Positions 1-7,197 of a DNA stretch of 16,417 nucleotides are shown here, one piece after another; position 1 is the first letter of the stretch; each line of letters begins with the position of its first letter. The DNA is from JACRAO01 sp964490895 (GTDB lineage Bacteria > Bdellovibrionota > UBA1018), in NCBI GenBank assembly GCA_964490895.1, contig CAZBEI010000009.1:1-16417 (forward strand). Reading direction: 5' to 3'. The translations under genes and the position numbers were made by a program. The notes beneath the pieces were generated by a model. The model was not told the DNA's origin. It saw only the letters and a list, made by a program, of their open reading frames with translations, and made no database searches.

Positions 1-106
1 GAGTTGTGTTGGATGTCGCTGTCCAGTTTTAAGAGTGTTTGAGCTTTTACTGGCACACCGACTAAAAGACGTGTCTTTCTGAATTGAAAACAAAAATCTG
101 AGTTAG

Positions 107-247
107 GTCAGCAGTGTAAATCCGGTCGATTTCCTGGAGGAGATGTTTCTTCAATCTCATTGGGATGGCTCCTTTCAAGCTGCTGATAAGGGACAAATGG
201 AACTTTATCTGCGGTGGCTTGATAAACATGAAAGACAAAAAGGAGAG
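107..247 (+). pseudogene. Remnant of a YhcG/DUF1016-type PD-(D/E)XK nuclease gene
   Basis: A short open stretch follows the in-frame stop TAG at 104-106, and its only ATG is at 143. From about 168 it encodes GSFQAADKGQMELYLRWLDK followed by HERQKGEK. I recognise this as the conserved strand-helix segment near the C-terminus of DUF1016 (YhcG) PDDEXK nuclease-domain proteins, which are often mobile or linked to restriction and toxin systems. The usual continuation (a segment like PIGLILC) is missing: the similarity stops at about 240, just where a stem-loop terminator begins. The catalytic part upstream is not recognisable either. I infer a decayed fragment rather than a working gene. The assignment rests on remembered family sequence, not on a search. 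Confidence 0.45.
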
Positions 248-278
248 AAAACACTCCACCGGAGTGTTTCTTTCTTTT
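248..278 (+). terminator. Stem-loop terminator after the nuclease remnant
   Basis: A perfect inverted repeat (AAACACTCC, loop ACC, GGAGTGTTT, 248-269) is followed by a T-rich tract at 268-278. This has the form of a rho-independent terminator for plus-strand transcription. The A-rich left flank means it could also work weakly on the minus strand. It sits directly after the point where similarity to the nuclease family ends. Confidence 0.6.
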
Positions 279-324
279 ATATTGGAGCTATTTTGCTATT
301 CGTATTCTGGATTTTTTCTAAGAT

Positions 325-347
325 CTGGCCAGGTAGGACTCGCCTAC
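325..347 (-). repeat. Truncated copy of the tRNA-Asn T-arm and acceptor 3' end
   Basis: On the minus strand this reads GTAGG, CGAGT, CCTAC and CTGGCCAG. It matches the T-stem, T-loop and acceptor 3' strand of the intact tRNA-Asn at 514-538, except that the T-loop has lost two T residues (5 nt instead of 7). The rest of the tRNA is absent. The copy and the intact gene are direct repeats about 190 bp apart. Such 3'-end copies are typical of attachment-site duplications left by tRNA-targeting elements, or of tRNA-derived repeat families. Confidence 0.7.
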
Positions 348-477
348 TCCATTCAGTCGCATCACGCTCCTTCATTGCGTAGGCTCACCTCGCTAGCCTT
401 TTGCTCGCCTCCGGCTCGCAAAGGGTCCACAGGACCCACGGCCAGCTCGCTTCGAGTCTCTCCCCATACCAGAAAAT
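348..477. other. GC-rich, hairpin-rich interlude between two tRNA 3' ends
   Basis: No credible gene is seen. The stretch is clearly more GC-rich than its surroundings and contains small perfect hairpins, for example GGGTCC-ACA-GGACCC (423-437) and CTCG-CTT-CGAG (446-456). It also contains repeated GCTCGC words. It lies between the truncated tRNA copy and the terminator of the intact tRNA-Asn. Its look is that of an interspersed repeat associated with tRNA genes; this is an inference, because only one copy is visible here. Confidence 0.45.
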
Positions 478-510
478 AAAAAAGCCCGACTAGTGTCGAG
501 CTTTTTTTAT
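478..510 (-). terminator. Rho-independent terminator of tRNA-Asn
   Basis: Read on the minus strand, the transcript is GCUCGAC, loop ACUA, GUCGGGC, followed by a run of six U and then AUUUU. The stem has seven pairs including one G-U wobble. On the plus strand the same position would be an A-C mismatch, so minus is the better functional strand. It starts just downstream of the tRNA-Asn 3' end. Confidence 0.75.
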
Positions 511-513
511 TTT

Positions 514-586
514 CTGGCCAGGTAGGACTCGAACCTACGACAGCCGCATTAACAGTGCGGAGCTCTACCAACTGAGCTACTGGCCA
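514..586 (-). tRNA. tRNA-Asn (anticodon GTT)
   Basis: On the minus strand a 73-nt cloverleaf can be drawn. The acceptor TGGCCAG pairs perfectly with CTGGCCA, followed by discriminator G. The D-arm has GCTC/GAGC with the AGTTGGTAGA loop. The anticodon stem CCGCA/TGCGG encloses loop CTGTTAA, giving anticodon GTT. The T-arm is GTAGG-TTCGAGT-CCTAC. CCA is not encoded. Discriminator G is as expected for bacterial tRNA-Asn. The promoter lies at 600-628 and the terminator at 478-510, so it appears to be transcribed alone. Confidence 0.95.
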
Positions 587-599
587 ATATTGACTCACA

Positions 600-628
600 A
601 ATCTAGTCGAATTTTTTAGATTTGTCTA
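600..628 (-). promoter_or_regulatory. Sigma70-type promoter for tRNA-Asn
   Basis: On the minus strand TAGACA (-35, complement of 623-628) and TAGATT (-10, complement of 600-605) are separated by exactly 17 bp. The predicted start falls near 593, a few bases before the tRNA 5' end at 586. The two boxes lie within the arms of an inverted repeat (ACAAATCTA 597-605, TAGATTTGT 617-625). That repeat may be a coincidence of the box sequences or may allow a small hairpin in transcripts of the upstream ORF. Confidence 0.55.
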
Positions 629-632
629 GAGC

Positions 633-779
633 CTACCTCGTCGGGATCCAACCACAGTTAAGTGCAAGAGACCCCACCACAATTAAGAATACAAAAAGGG
701 CTGCTGTCAGTAAAACATAGAGAAAATAAGGGTGTTTGTAGATCGATCCACGGTATTCGGGCTCAGGGTTTGATGGCAT
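633..779 (-). CDS. Small single-span membrane protein, 48 residues
   Basis: An ATG-to-TAG frame of 49 codons on the minus strand encodes a short polar N-terminus (MPSNPEPEYRGSIYKHPY). One strong hydrophobic segment follows at about residues 19-40 (YVLLTAALFVFLIVVGSLAL), with a short tail NCGWIPTR. The polar tyrosine/proline-rich head, single span and clean stop look like a genuine small membrane protein, but I do not recognise a family. The ribosome-binding site is weak: AAGGG lies about 15 bases before the ATG. It is transcribed divergently from the hydroxylase gene, with starts only 46 bp apart, and it ends just before the tRNA-Asn promoter. Confidence 0.5.
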   Translation of the reverse strand: MPSNPEPEYRGSIYKHPYFLYVLLTAALFVFLIVVGSLALNCGWIPTR

Positions 780-825
780 AAAGTCTTACTAGCCCTTTCT
801 TATAACATAAGTTATTTTGCTAGGG

Positions 826-2550
826 ATGACAAAAAGATCGATTGAGCAGATTCCTGCCTATTTGCAACCTTTTATTGCCAAGCAAAATGCCTCCCTCTAT
901 ACCCCTATCGATCATGCTGGTTGGCGTTTTATCCTAAAAATAGGACACGGTTTTTTTAAAGCCCATGCTCATGGAAAATACTTGAATGGATTGAGAGAAA
1001 CGGGCATCTCCACTGAAAAAATTCCGCTCATTTCAGAGATGGATGAGTGTTTACAAAAATTTGGCTGGAGAGCGGTACCTGTCAGTGGCTTTATCCCCCC
1101 CTCTGTTTTTTTGGAATTTCTGTCCCTTGGAGTTTTGCCGATTGCCTGCGAAATGCGCCGGCTTGAACACCTGGCTTATACCCCTGCTCCAGACATTGTC
1201 CACGAAGCAGCGGGGCATGCTCCTATCATTGCAGACCCAGAATATGCAGATTATCTTTTTGCCTATGGCGATGTCTCCAGAAAAGCGATTTTTTCATCCA
1301 AAGACCTCGCGCTTTACGAAGCCATCAGAGAACTTTCTGAAATAAAAGAGGATCCCAAGTCTTCGCCAGATCAAATTCTAGCTTCTCAGGAAAAACTAGA
1401 AAAAGTCATTGCTTCGAGCAACTATGTCAGCGAAGCCACTTGTCTGGCTCGCATGAGCTGGTGGAGTATTGAGTATGGTTTGGTGGGAGATTCCTCGGAT
1501 CCAAAAATCTATGGTGCTGGGCTTTTGTCTTCGGCAGGAGAAAGTTATAACTGTTTTTCACCTCAAATAAAAAAAGTGCCTTTTACAATGGACTGCACCC
1601 AGACTTCCTATGACATTACAAAGCCACAGCCACAACTGTACATCACACCTGATTTTCAGCATCTGACTCAGGTCCTAAATGATTTTTCGCAGACAATGGC
1701 CTACAAAAAAGGCGGGATAGATGGGCTGGCAAAAGCTAAAATGGCGGGAACAGTCATCACCGTGGAGCTGGACTCTGAAATTCAGATGAGTGGAGTTTTG
1801 ACAGATTATAAGACAAGCCATACGGGCGAAATTTATTTCTTGAAGTTCGAAGGCCCAACACAGCTGGCCCATAAAGACCAAGAAATTGAGGGCCAAGGAG
1901 CCACTTACCACAAACAGGGTTTTAGTACGCCCATAGGACTCATTGTAAATCTCAAAAAATCTCCGTCTCAACTTTCTCAAACAGAATTAGAAAAAATGGG
2001 GTTTAAAGAAAACGCACAAGGAACCCTGCACTTTGAATCTGGAATTGAATTGACTGGCATTCTAAAAAAGAAATATCAAAAAGAAGGTAAAAATTTAATC
2101 TTCACATTCGAAAACTGTACCATTCAAAATGGCTCTGAAATTTTGTACAAACCCGAATGGGGGAGTTTTGACTTGGCGTGTGGAAGCAAAATACCCTCTG
2201 TTTTTGGTGGAGCCGCTGATCGCGAAAAATACCTCCATGCTACGGGAGGGTATCAACAAAACCCAAGGGAACCCAAAACAAATTTGACCTCACACAATCG
2301 GGTGCTCGGAGAGCTTTATCAAAAAGTCCGCCAAATGAGAGAAACAAAGAGCAATCTTTCTGAATTAGAATCGATTTATGAGCAACTCAACAAAAACTAT
2401 CCCCAAGATTGGCTCTTGAGGTATGAGATTTTAGAATTAAATCCTGACTTCAAACATGCCACTCAAATCAAAGTTCAACTTGCTCAGATTTCAAAAACCT
2501 CTACCGCAGTGGCCCAACTCATTTCCCGTGGCCTTGAGTTACTATATTAA
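826..2550 (+). CDS. Aromatic amino acid hydroxylase (phenylalanine-4-hydroxylase-like), long form
   Basis: A cytoplasmic iron(II)- and pterin-dependent monooxygenase, most likely hydroxylating phenylalanine to tyrosine. The catalytic core occupies about residues 20-290. The iron-binding segment VHEAAGHAP supplies His126 and His131, and the third ligand is Glu216 in WWSIEYGLVG, the normal 2-His-1-Glu triad. No N-terminal ACT domain is visible. The protein (574 residues) is much longer than the roughly 260-300-residue bacterial PhhA type. Its C-terminal half (about 300-574) is an extension I cannot assign, rich in beta-type and then helical segments. I prefer ATG 826; an in-frame TTG at 817 would add three residues. 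Ribosome-binding signals are weak for both. A TATAAC box at 801-806 could be a -10. Its last 32 bp overlap the convergent thioesterase gene. Tyrosine hydroxylation cannot be excluded. Confidence 0.9.
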   Translation: MTKRSIEQIPAYLQPFIAKQNASLYTPIDHAGWRFILKIGHGFFKAHAHGKYLNGLRETGISTEKIPLISEMDECLQKFGWRAVPVSGFIPPSVFLEFLSLGVLPIACEMRRLEHLAYTPAPDIVHEAAGHAPIIADPEYADYLFAYGDVSRKAIFSSKDLALYEAIRELSEIKEDPKSSPDQILASQEKLEKVIASSNYVSEATCLARMSWWSIEYGLVGDSSDPKIYGAGLLSSAGESYNCFSPQIKKVPFTMDCTQTSYDITKPQPQLYITPDFQHLTQVLNDFSQTMAYKKGGIDGLAKAKMAGTVITVELDSEIQMSGVLTDYKTSHTGEIYFLKFEGPTQLAHKDQEIEGQGATYHKQGFSTPIGLIVNLKKSPSQLSQTELEKMGFKENAQGTLHFESGIELTGILKKKYQKEGKNLIFTFENCTIQNGSEILYKPEWGSFDLACGSKIPSVFGGAADREKYLHATGGYQQNPREPKTNLTSHNRVLGELYQKVRQMRETKSNLSELESIYEQLNKNYPQDWLLRYEILELNPDFKHATQIKVQLAQISKTSTAVAQLISRGLELLY

Positions 2551-2959
2551 ACGTTGCAGTAGCCATCGCCACTGGATTTTTCTCTCCCAAACGGTATAAA
2601 AATCCATGAATCACACAAAGTCTTTTTCCTCTAAAAATGACCTGTGTTTCTCCACGAAGTTCGTCACCTACAAGGAGAGCTTTGAGGTAATTTACTTTGA
2701 GCTCTACAGTCGAGCAATAATCTTTAGGCTCTAACGTCGAAAACACAGCAGCCCCACAGGCAAAATCAAACAGCGCAGAAATCACTCCTCCATGCACCCG
2801 CCCTGATGGCGAGAGATGATCCTGACGAATGGTGAGTCCTACTTTAGCAGATTGAGCTGTGCGATTCACTTCGATCAAACGGTATCCCAACCATTTTCCA
2901 AACTCATCGGGATGCGAATAATGTTCTAAGTGAAGTTTTTTTAACTCGTCTTTTGCCAT
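2519..2959 (-). CDS. Hotdog-fold (PaaI/YdiI-type) acyl-CoA thioesterase
   Basis: A 146-residue single hotdog domain predicted to hydrolyse acyl-CoA thioesters in the cytoplasm. The family signature is present: HGGVISALFDFACG starts at residue 56, with the HGG motif at 56-58 and an acidic residue (Asp65) on the central helix. The mid-domain strand VELKVNYLKAL is also typical. The substrate cannot be inferred. It is the last gene of the minus-strand series: its start overlaps the end of the AmpG-like gene by 19 bp, with GAGG about 8 bases before the ATG. Its 3' end overlaps the convergent hydroxylase by 32 bp. No terminator is visible between the two. Confidence 0.85.
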   Translation of the reverse strand: MAKDELKKLHLEHYSHPDEFGKWLGYRLIEVNRTAQSAKVGLTIRQDHLSPSGRVHGGVISALFDFACGAAVFSTLEPKDYCSTVELKVNYLKALLVGDELRGETQVIFRGKRLCVIHGFLYRLGEKNPVAMATATFNIVTQGHGK

Positions 2960-4161
2960 TTTTCATACCTCGTTAACAAAGCCAATCCAGGAATAGCGAT
3001 CCCTACCGATAAAATAAAGTAGAGGGGCCACCCATAATGTTCTGCCAGAAAGCCTGTCGGTGCCCCCATCAATACTCGGGAGAGTGCCATAAAACTTGTA
3101 AGAAGGGCATATTGTGTCGCAGTAAAGCGGTGATTGCATAAGTGCATTAAAAAAGCACTGAACACAGCAGTGCCCATTCCGCTACAGAAATTTTCTACAG
3201 TGATTGCAATCACCATCATTGGATAGTGATGTCCCAAATAAGACAAAATCACAAAAGAGAGCCCAGAAAACGCTTGAACAAGACCAAAAATCCAAAGCGA
3301 TTTTTTTAATCCCAAGCGGGTCATCCAAGCCCCCCCAATGAGAGTGCCCACAATTGTAGCAACCAACCCAAATCCTTTAGTCACCACTCCAATGTCTGTT
3401 TTACTAAAGCCTATTTGAAGCAAAAAAGGCGTCATCATTGCAAGCGTCATAATCACATCAAGCTTGTATAATAAAATAAAAAGTAAAACTTCGACGGCGC
3501 CCTTTCTTTTCAAAAAATCTACAAAAGGATAAACCACAGCGTCCCACAATGTTTTTGGAGGCTTTTCTTTGGCCACTGGTTCTGGAGACAACAAAGTAGT
3601 GAGGACACCCAAGAGAAGGGTGAGAGACATGATGAGGTAAACTGAACTCCATGCCAAATGATCGGCTAAAATGAGAGCCGCCGCACCTGAGGTGAGCATC
3701 CCGATCCGATACCCCATGATGTAGCATCCGGCGCCAGCTCCAAGCTCTTCTGGTTTTAAAATTTCAGTCCGATAGGCATCAATGACAATATCTTGACTCG
3801 CACTGCAAAAAGCAACTAGGAGTGCTACTCCAGCTAAAATAAAGGGAGCACGTGCAGGTGCCGAAAAAGCCATGGCCGCAATGCACAACGCTAAAGCAAT
3901 TTGGGAAACTATAAGCCACCCTCTGCGACGCCCCAAAAAGGGAAGAGTGTAATGATCCATAAAAGGAGCCCATAAAAATTTTAGTGTGTAAGGGATTCCC
4001 ACTAAAGAAAAAATCCCGATCGTGGTCAAATTAATTTTTTCGGAGGTCATCCAAGCCTGAAGAGTACCTGCAGTCAAGGCTAGAGGGATGCCCGAAGTAA
4101 ACCCCTGCACACAGACAATGAGCATTTTAGGCTTGAGAAAAACATTTAAGACCGAAGGCAC
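2941..4161 (-). CDS. ampG: AmpG-like muropeptide permease (MFS)
   Basis: A 406-residue inner-membrane protein of the major facilitator superfamily with about 12 membrane segments. The N-terminal stretch GFTSGIPLALTAGTLQAWM (residues 20-38), then GIPYTLKFLWAPFMD and GRRRGW, are the conserved blocks of AmpG. AmpG imports GlcNAc-anhydro-MurNAc muropeptides for cell-wall recycling. E. coli AmpG is longer (about 490 residues); this is the compact 12-span size seen in many other Gram-negatives. The start is GTG with AAAGAG seven bases upstream. The 5' end overlaps the ABC ATPase by 16 bp and the 3' end overlaps the thioesterase by 19 bp, so translational coupling is likely. Its place downstream of polysaccharide genes leaves room for another sugar-linked substrate. 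Confidence 0.85.
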   Translation of the reverse strand: MPSVLNVFLKPKMLIVCVQGFTSGIPLALTAGTLQAWMTSEKINLTTIGIFSLVGIPYTLKFLWAPFMDHYTLPFLGRRRGWLIVSQIALALCIAAMAFSAPARAPFILAGVALLVAFCSASQDIVIDAYRTEILKPEELGAGAGCYIMGYRIGMLTSGAAALILADHLAWSSVYLIMSLTLLLGVLTTLLSPEPVAKEKPPKTLWDAVVYPFVDFLKRKGAVEVLLFILLYKLDVIMTLAMMTPFLLQIGFSKTDIGVVTKGFGLVATIVGTLIGGAWMTRLGLKKSLWIFGLVQAFSGLSFVILSYLGHHYPMMVIAITVENFCSGMGTAVFSAFLMHLCNHRFTATQYALLTSFMALSRVLMGAPTGFLAEHYGWPLYFILSVGIAIPGLALLTRYEKWQKTS

Positions 4162-4856
4162 GATAGCTCTTTCTCGTAGGTTTCAAAAAGCTTCTGTCTT
4201 AAATGCGGAGTGGATTTTTCTGGTAACTCAAACTTGTTGAGTTTTTGATTTTGAATATAGAAGAATTCATCACAGAGGTCTAATACTTCTGAAGGTTGGT
4301 GTGCCACTAGAAAAACCGTTTTTCCTTGGACTTTCCAATGTTGGAGCATTTTTCTAGCTGCGCGGATACCTACAAAATCAAGTCCATCCAGAGGTTCGTC
4401 TAAAAGTAAGATGGGTTTTTCTGAAGCATAGGCCCCGAGCCAGGTGACTTTTCTTCTTTCGCCTTGGCTCAAGTGACCTAAAAATGTTTTCATTTCGTCT
4501 TCTAAAGCAAAATCATCAATCCAAATCTGCAATTCTTTACGGGATATTTTTTTATTCGAAACAAATTCAATCCACTCTTGGGGATAGACAAATTTCGGAA
4601 TGGTCATGTATTCTGAAAAATAAAGGGTCATGAGCTCTGGAGCTAGTTTTCGGCCATCGAATTTTATTTCTCCTTGGAGTGGCAAAAGAAGTCCGGCAAT
4701 AGTCTGAAGGAATGTAGTTTTTCCAAACCCATTCGGAGCAATGAGCAAATAGAGTCCACCCGAAATAAGGATATGATCATTTTCAGAGTCGAGCTCTAAA
4801 ATAAAATTTCTAAAACTGCGCCCCACTTTGAGGTTATGAAATGACAAAGTCTTCAT
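4146..4856 (-). CDS. ABC transporter ATP-binding protein
   Basis: A 236-residue nucleotide-binding subunit. Walker A is APNGFGKTT (residues 40-48, with Ala in place of the usual first Gly), the signature is LSQGE (129-133), Walker B is PILLLDEP (148-155), the D-loop is LDGLD (156-160) and the switch histidine is in FLVAHQP (His186). All catalytic elements are present, so it should hydrolyse ATP. The start overlaps the end of the upstream membrane-protein gene by 23 bp, which makes that protein the likely permease partner. The short single-domain form and the lack of any substrate-binding protein nearby suggest an exporter or a membrane-remodelling role. The cargo is unknown. Confidence 0.9.
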   Translation of the reverse strand: MKTLSFHNLKVGRSFRNFILELDSENDHILISGGLYLLIAPNGFGKTTFLQTIAGLLLPLQGEIKFDGRKLAPELMTLYFSEYMTIPKFVYPQEWIEFVSNKKISRKELQIWIDDFALEDEMKTFLGHLSQGERRKVTWLGAYASEKPILLLDEPLDGLDFVGIRAARKMLQHWKVQGKTVFLVAHQPSEVLDLCDEFFYIQNQKLNKFELPEKSTPHLRQKLFETYEKELSCLRS

Positions 4857-5688
4857 CGATATATTCTACACTATAAAATCTTTTTTCGACTAATTGAAGT
4901 TGTCGGTAGAAAAAATAAAGCAAAATCGGAAAAAACCAGGGCCAAGCTAAAGTGAGATAACCTCCTAAAAGACCACTTGCGAGTGCAATAAAATTGACCA
5001 ACCAGGGCCTGGCTGTATCTCCCTCAAACGCGACAAACGCTGAGCCTAGCCCCCCCCCTAGACAAGCCAAAAAATAAAGTCCCCATTCGTGTAGAGGCAT
5101 AAAACTCACGATCCCAAATGCAATCCAGCCAATAGACAACTGAATGACCTGAGAGATCCATAGTCCTACGAGGAGTTGCTTTGCGCCGGAGTGGGGATGA
5201 AATGAGAGGGCGAGATTTTTCAAGCGCCCAATCGAGTAAAGGGCTCTTTGAATAGGCAACAAAGAGAGAAAAACCCATACAAAGTGTTTACTTCCTACAA
5301 AAAAACAATCCAGCAAAACAACGAGTATAACGACAAACCAAGTTTGACCTCTTCGGAGTTCATGACGCAAGTAAAGCTGAGTAAACACTCGCGTGGGGTG
5401 ATTCCAAAATTTTTCAGCAAAAATTCCGTCCGGCATAAACTGGAGCTTCCCCCATTGAAATGAAATCGGGCGAAGGGGCAGATTTTCTAAAAAAGCAGGA
5501 ATGGATATAATAAAGAGAACAGACCACCATAGCGAGATAAAAGAAAAGTTTTCGTGTGTGATATTTTCCAATAGAGATTGAAAAATCAAGGTCGCTGTGA
5601 TGGAATAAATGACACCCAAAAGAGTCCAGACAAAAAAATAGTGTTTAATCCACCGAAAGAGGTTGATGAGCCAGAGGCGTATCTTCAT
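4834..5688 (-). CDS. Polytopic membrane protein, probable permease of the adjacent ABC ATPase
   Basis: 284 residues, unrecognised at family level. Several hydrophobic segments are visible: about 16-36, 50-68, 116-146 (two close spans), 175-198, 203-222 and 233-262. They are separated by basic loops such as RHELRRGQ and RPISFQWGK. The start codon is ATG at 5688, 6 bp after the stop of the glycosyltransferase candidate, and the 3' end overlaps the ABC ATPase by 23 bp. That arrangement is the main reason to call it the membrane partner of the ATPase, forming a small two-gene ABC system. It lacks the recognisable motifs of ABC-2 O-antigen exporters, so export of the locus polysaccharide is only a possibility. 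Confidence 0.65.
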   Translation of the reverse strand: MKIRLWLINLFRWIKHYFFVWTLLGVIYSITATLIFQSLLENITHENFSFISLWWSVLFIISIPAFLENLPLRPISFQWGKLQFMPDGIFAEKFWNHPTRVFTQLYLRHELRRGQTWFVVILVVLLDCFFVGSKHFVWVFLSLLPIQRALYSIGRLKNLALSFHPHSGAKQLLVGLWISQVIQLSIGWIAFGIVSFMPLHEWGLYFLACLGGGLGSAFVAFEGDTARPWLVNFIALASGLLGGYLTLAWPWFFPILLYFFYRQLQLVEKRFYSVEYIDEDFVIS

Positions 5689-5694
5689 ACTCTA

Positions 5695-7197
5695 TCAGTT
5701 TACCTTAAAAACTAAGCCTTCCCAAGTATTACTGCTTTTGGAAATCGGGAGGCCAAAAAACTCGGTAGGTTGTGGCAACTTTGGTGCCCACAGGGGTGGA
5801 GAGGGCGGTCTGGAAACATTTTTAGGGAATATGGGTTGAGTCGGGTCTCCTGATTCAGCATAACTCAGTACGAGATAGGATGGGATTTTTTCGAACTGGG
5901 GTGGAATCCAGTATAAGTCAATAACTTCGAACTGAGGCTTAAAAAGAAAATAGAGACTAGGCCAGACAGCAATTTTTTCTGTGGGTTTTATCAGAGCGTG
6001 CAATTTGTCTGCCTGAGCTTGAGCTCTTTGAAAAGAATCGCGATTCGAAATTCGAATTCCCACATCTCTCACTAAAAATGGAATTTTAGCAAGGAAAAGC
6101 AAAAAAAAGACAATTCCTATCACAGGAGCATATTTTTTTTTCAGAGCTGGTTTTTTCATCAGCGTCCAGAGTACGACGGCCATAGCTACGGTACGCCCAA
6201 AGATAAGGTAATTGGACTGATTTGGAAATATAATGAGAGGGAACAAACAAAGACTCAAGATTAAAAGAGAATTCCAAAAATAAGAGAGAGATTTCTCTTG
6301 AATAGATTTCCATAGGAACAAAAAAGGGAAACAAACCAAAATAGCAAAAAGCGCAAGTTGTCCACTCAGAGCAGATAAGCTAGGTTTGAATAAAATATTT
6401 TTTAGAACTTCAAAATAATTTCCAGCTCGAATCATATTAAAGACAGCACCCAATCCTGACCCATTTTTTGCGCTATGTTCTAAAAATCGCTCTAAAAAAG
6501 TAGCATCCCAGACATAAAAGAAGACTCCTGTAATAAAAATGGGAATAGTGACCATCAAAAGCAAATGCAATACGAGCTTTAACTTTAAAAGTTTTGCTCT
6601 GTAAAAAACCAGAAGAACCCACAAATGCAAGATTGCTCCAAAAGGGGAAATCAGCGTATTCAGTCCAACCATAAAACTTTGAAAGAGAAAAAGTCGCCGA
6701 GAAAAGGGCTTTTGAACCAAAAATAAACTCAATAAAATAAAGCAAAGGCTCAAAGCTTCTGGGCGATCCTTTCCTGTCTCGAGCATTGCGCTTGGAATGA
6801 GAATGGACAAGACTAAAAAAATACCCCACTTACAATAAGAAGCTGGAAGAGTTTTAAAGTATGCCTTGAGGGTCTTGTACCACAAATAGGAACAAATCCA
6901 CGCAATTGTGAGATTAAAAAATGTATTTTGGTAAGCTCCAACTCCAAAAAGTTTTGCGAAAACCCCCCATAAAAAAGGATACCCAGGAGGATAGCAAGCA
7001 TAGAGGTGAGGGAACGAATCTTTGCTTCCCAAAACAAAAGAGGTAACAAAGCCGTGGCCTTGAGCCCAGTTAGAACCCGCGTCTTTGAAAATATAAGTGT
7101 CTATCCCGCCAAACTCGGGGCTGATCCAAGCAAAAAGAAAAAACCAAAATAAAGAGAAAATCCAAAAAAGATATTCAGGCTGCCTTTGGAAGGTCAT
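5695..7197 (-). CDS. GT-C-type polytopic glycosyltransferase candidate
   Basis: A 500-residue inner-membrane protein with roughly ten hydrophobic segments and a soluble C-terminal tail of about 110 residues. The layout matches GT-C glycosyltransferases (ArnT/PMT-like), which use polyprenyl-phosphate sugars on the periplasmic face. The first long loop holds acidic residues typical of the catalytic site (Asp33 and Asp39 in GGIDTYIFKDAG). The loop segment CYPPGYPFLWG is also characteristic of this group. The donor and acceptor are unknown. The start overlaps the upstream FAD oxidoreductase by 23 bp. A general polytopic membrane protein without transferase activity is the alternative. Confidence 0.7.
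   Translation of the reverse strand: MTFQRQPEYLFWIFSLFWFFLFAWISPEFGGIDTYIFKDAGSNWAQGHGFVTSFVLGSKDSFPHLYACYPPGYPFLWGVFAKLFGVGAYQNTFFNLTIAWICSYLWYKTLKAYFKTLPASYCKWGIFLVLSILIPSAMLETGKDRPEALSLCFILLSLFLVQKPFSRRLFLFQSFMVGLNTLISPFGAILHLWVLLVFYRAKLLKLKLVLHLLLMVTIPIFITGVFFYVWDATFLERFLEHSAKNGSGLGAVFNMIRAGNYFEVLKNILFKPSLSALSGQLALFAILVCFPFLFLWKSIQEKSLSYFWNSLLILSLCLFPLIIFPNQSNYLIFGRTVAMAVVLWTLMKKPALKKKYAPVIGIVFFLLFLAKIPFLVRDVGIRISNRDSFQRAQAQADKLHALIKPTEKIAVWPSLYFLFKPQFEVIDLYWIPPQFEKIPSYLVLSYAESGDPTQPIFPKNVSRPPSPPLWAPKLPQPTEFFGLPISKSSNTWEGLVFKVN

Noticed and set aside
1..106. Possible insertion-sequence end near 22-60 (TGTCCAGTTTTAAGAG...)
   Set aside because: The wording resembles some IS termini, but no partner inverted repeat, target duplication or transposase is visible. 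Nothing else is recognisable in this stretch.
362..598. Minus-strand ORF of 78 codons across tRNA-Asn and the GC-rich interlude
   Set aside because: It is a translation of the tRNA gene, its terminator and the hairpin region; the overlap with a clear tRNA and the lack of domain-like sequence rule it out as a gene.
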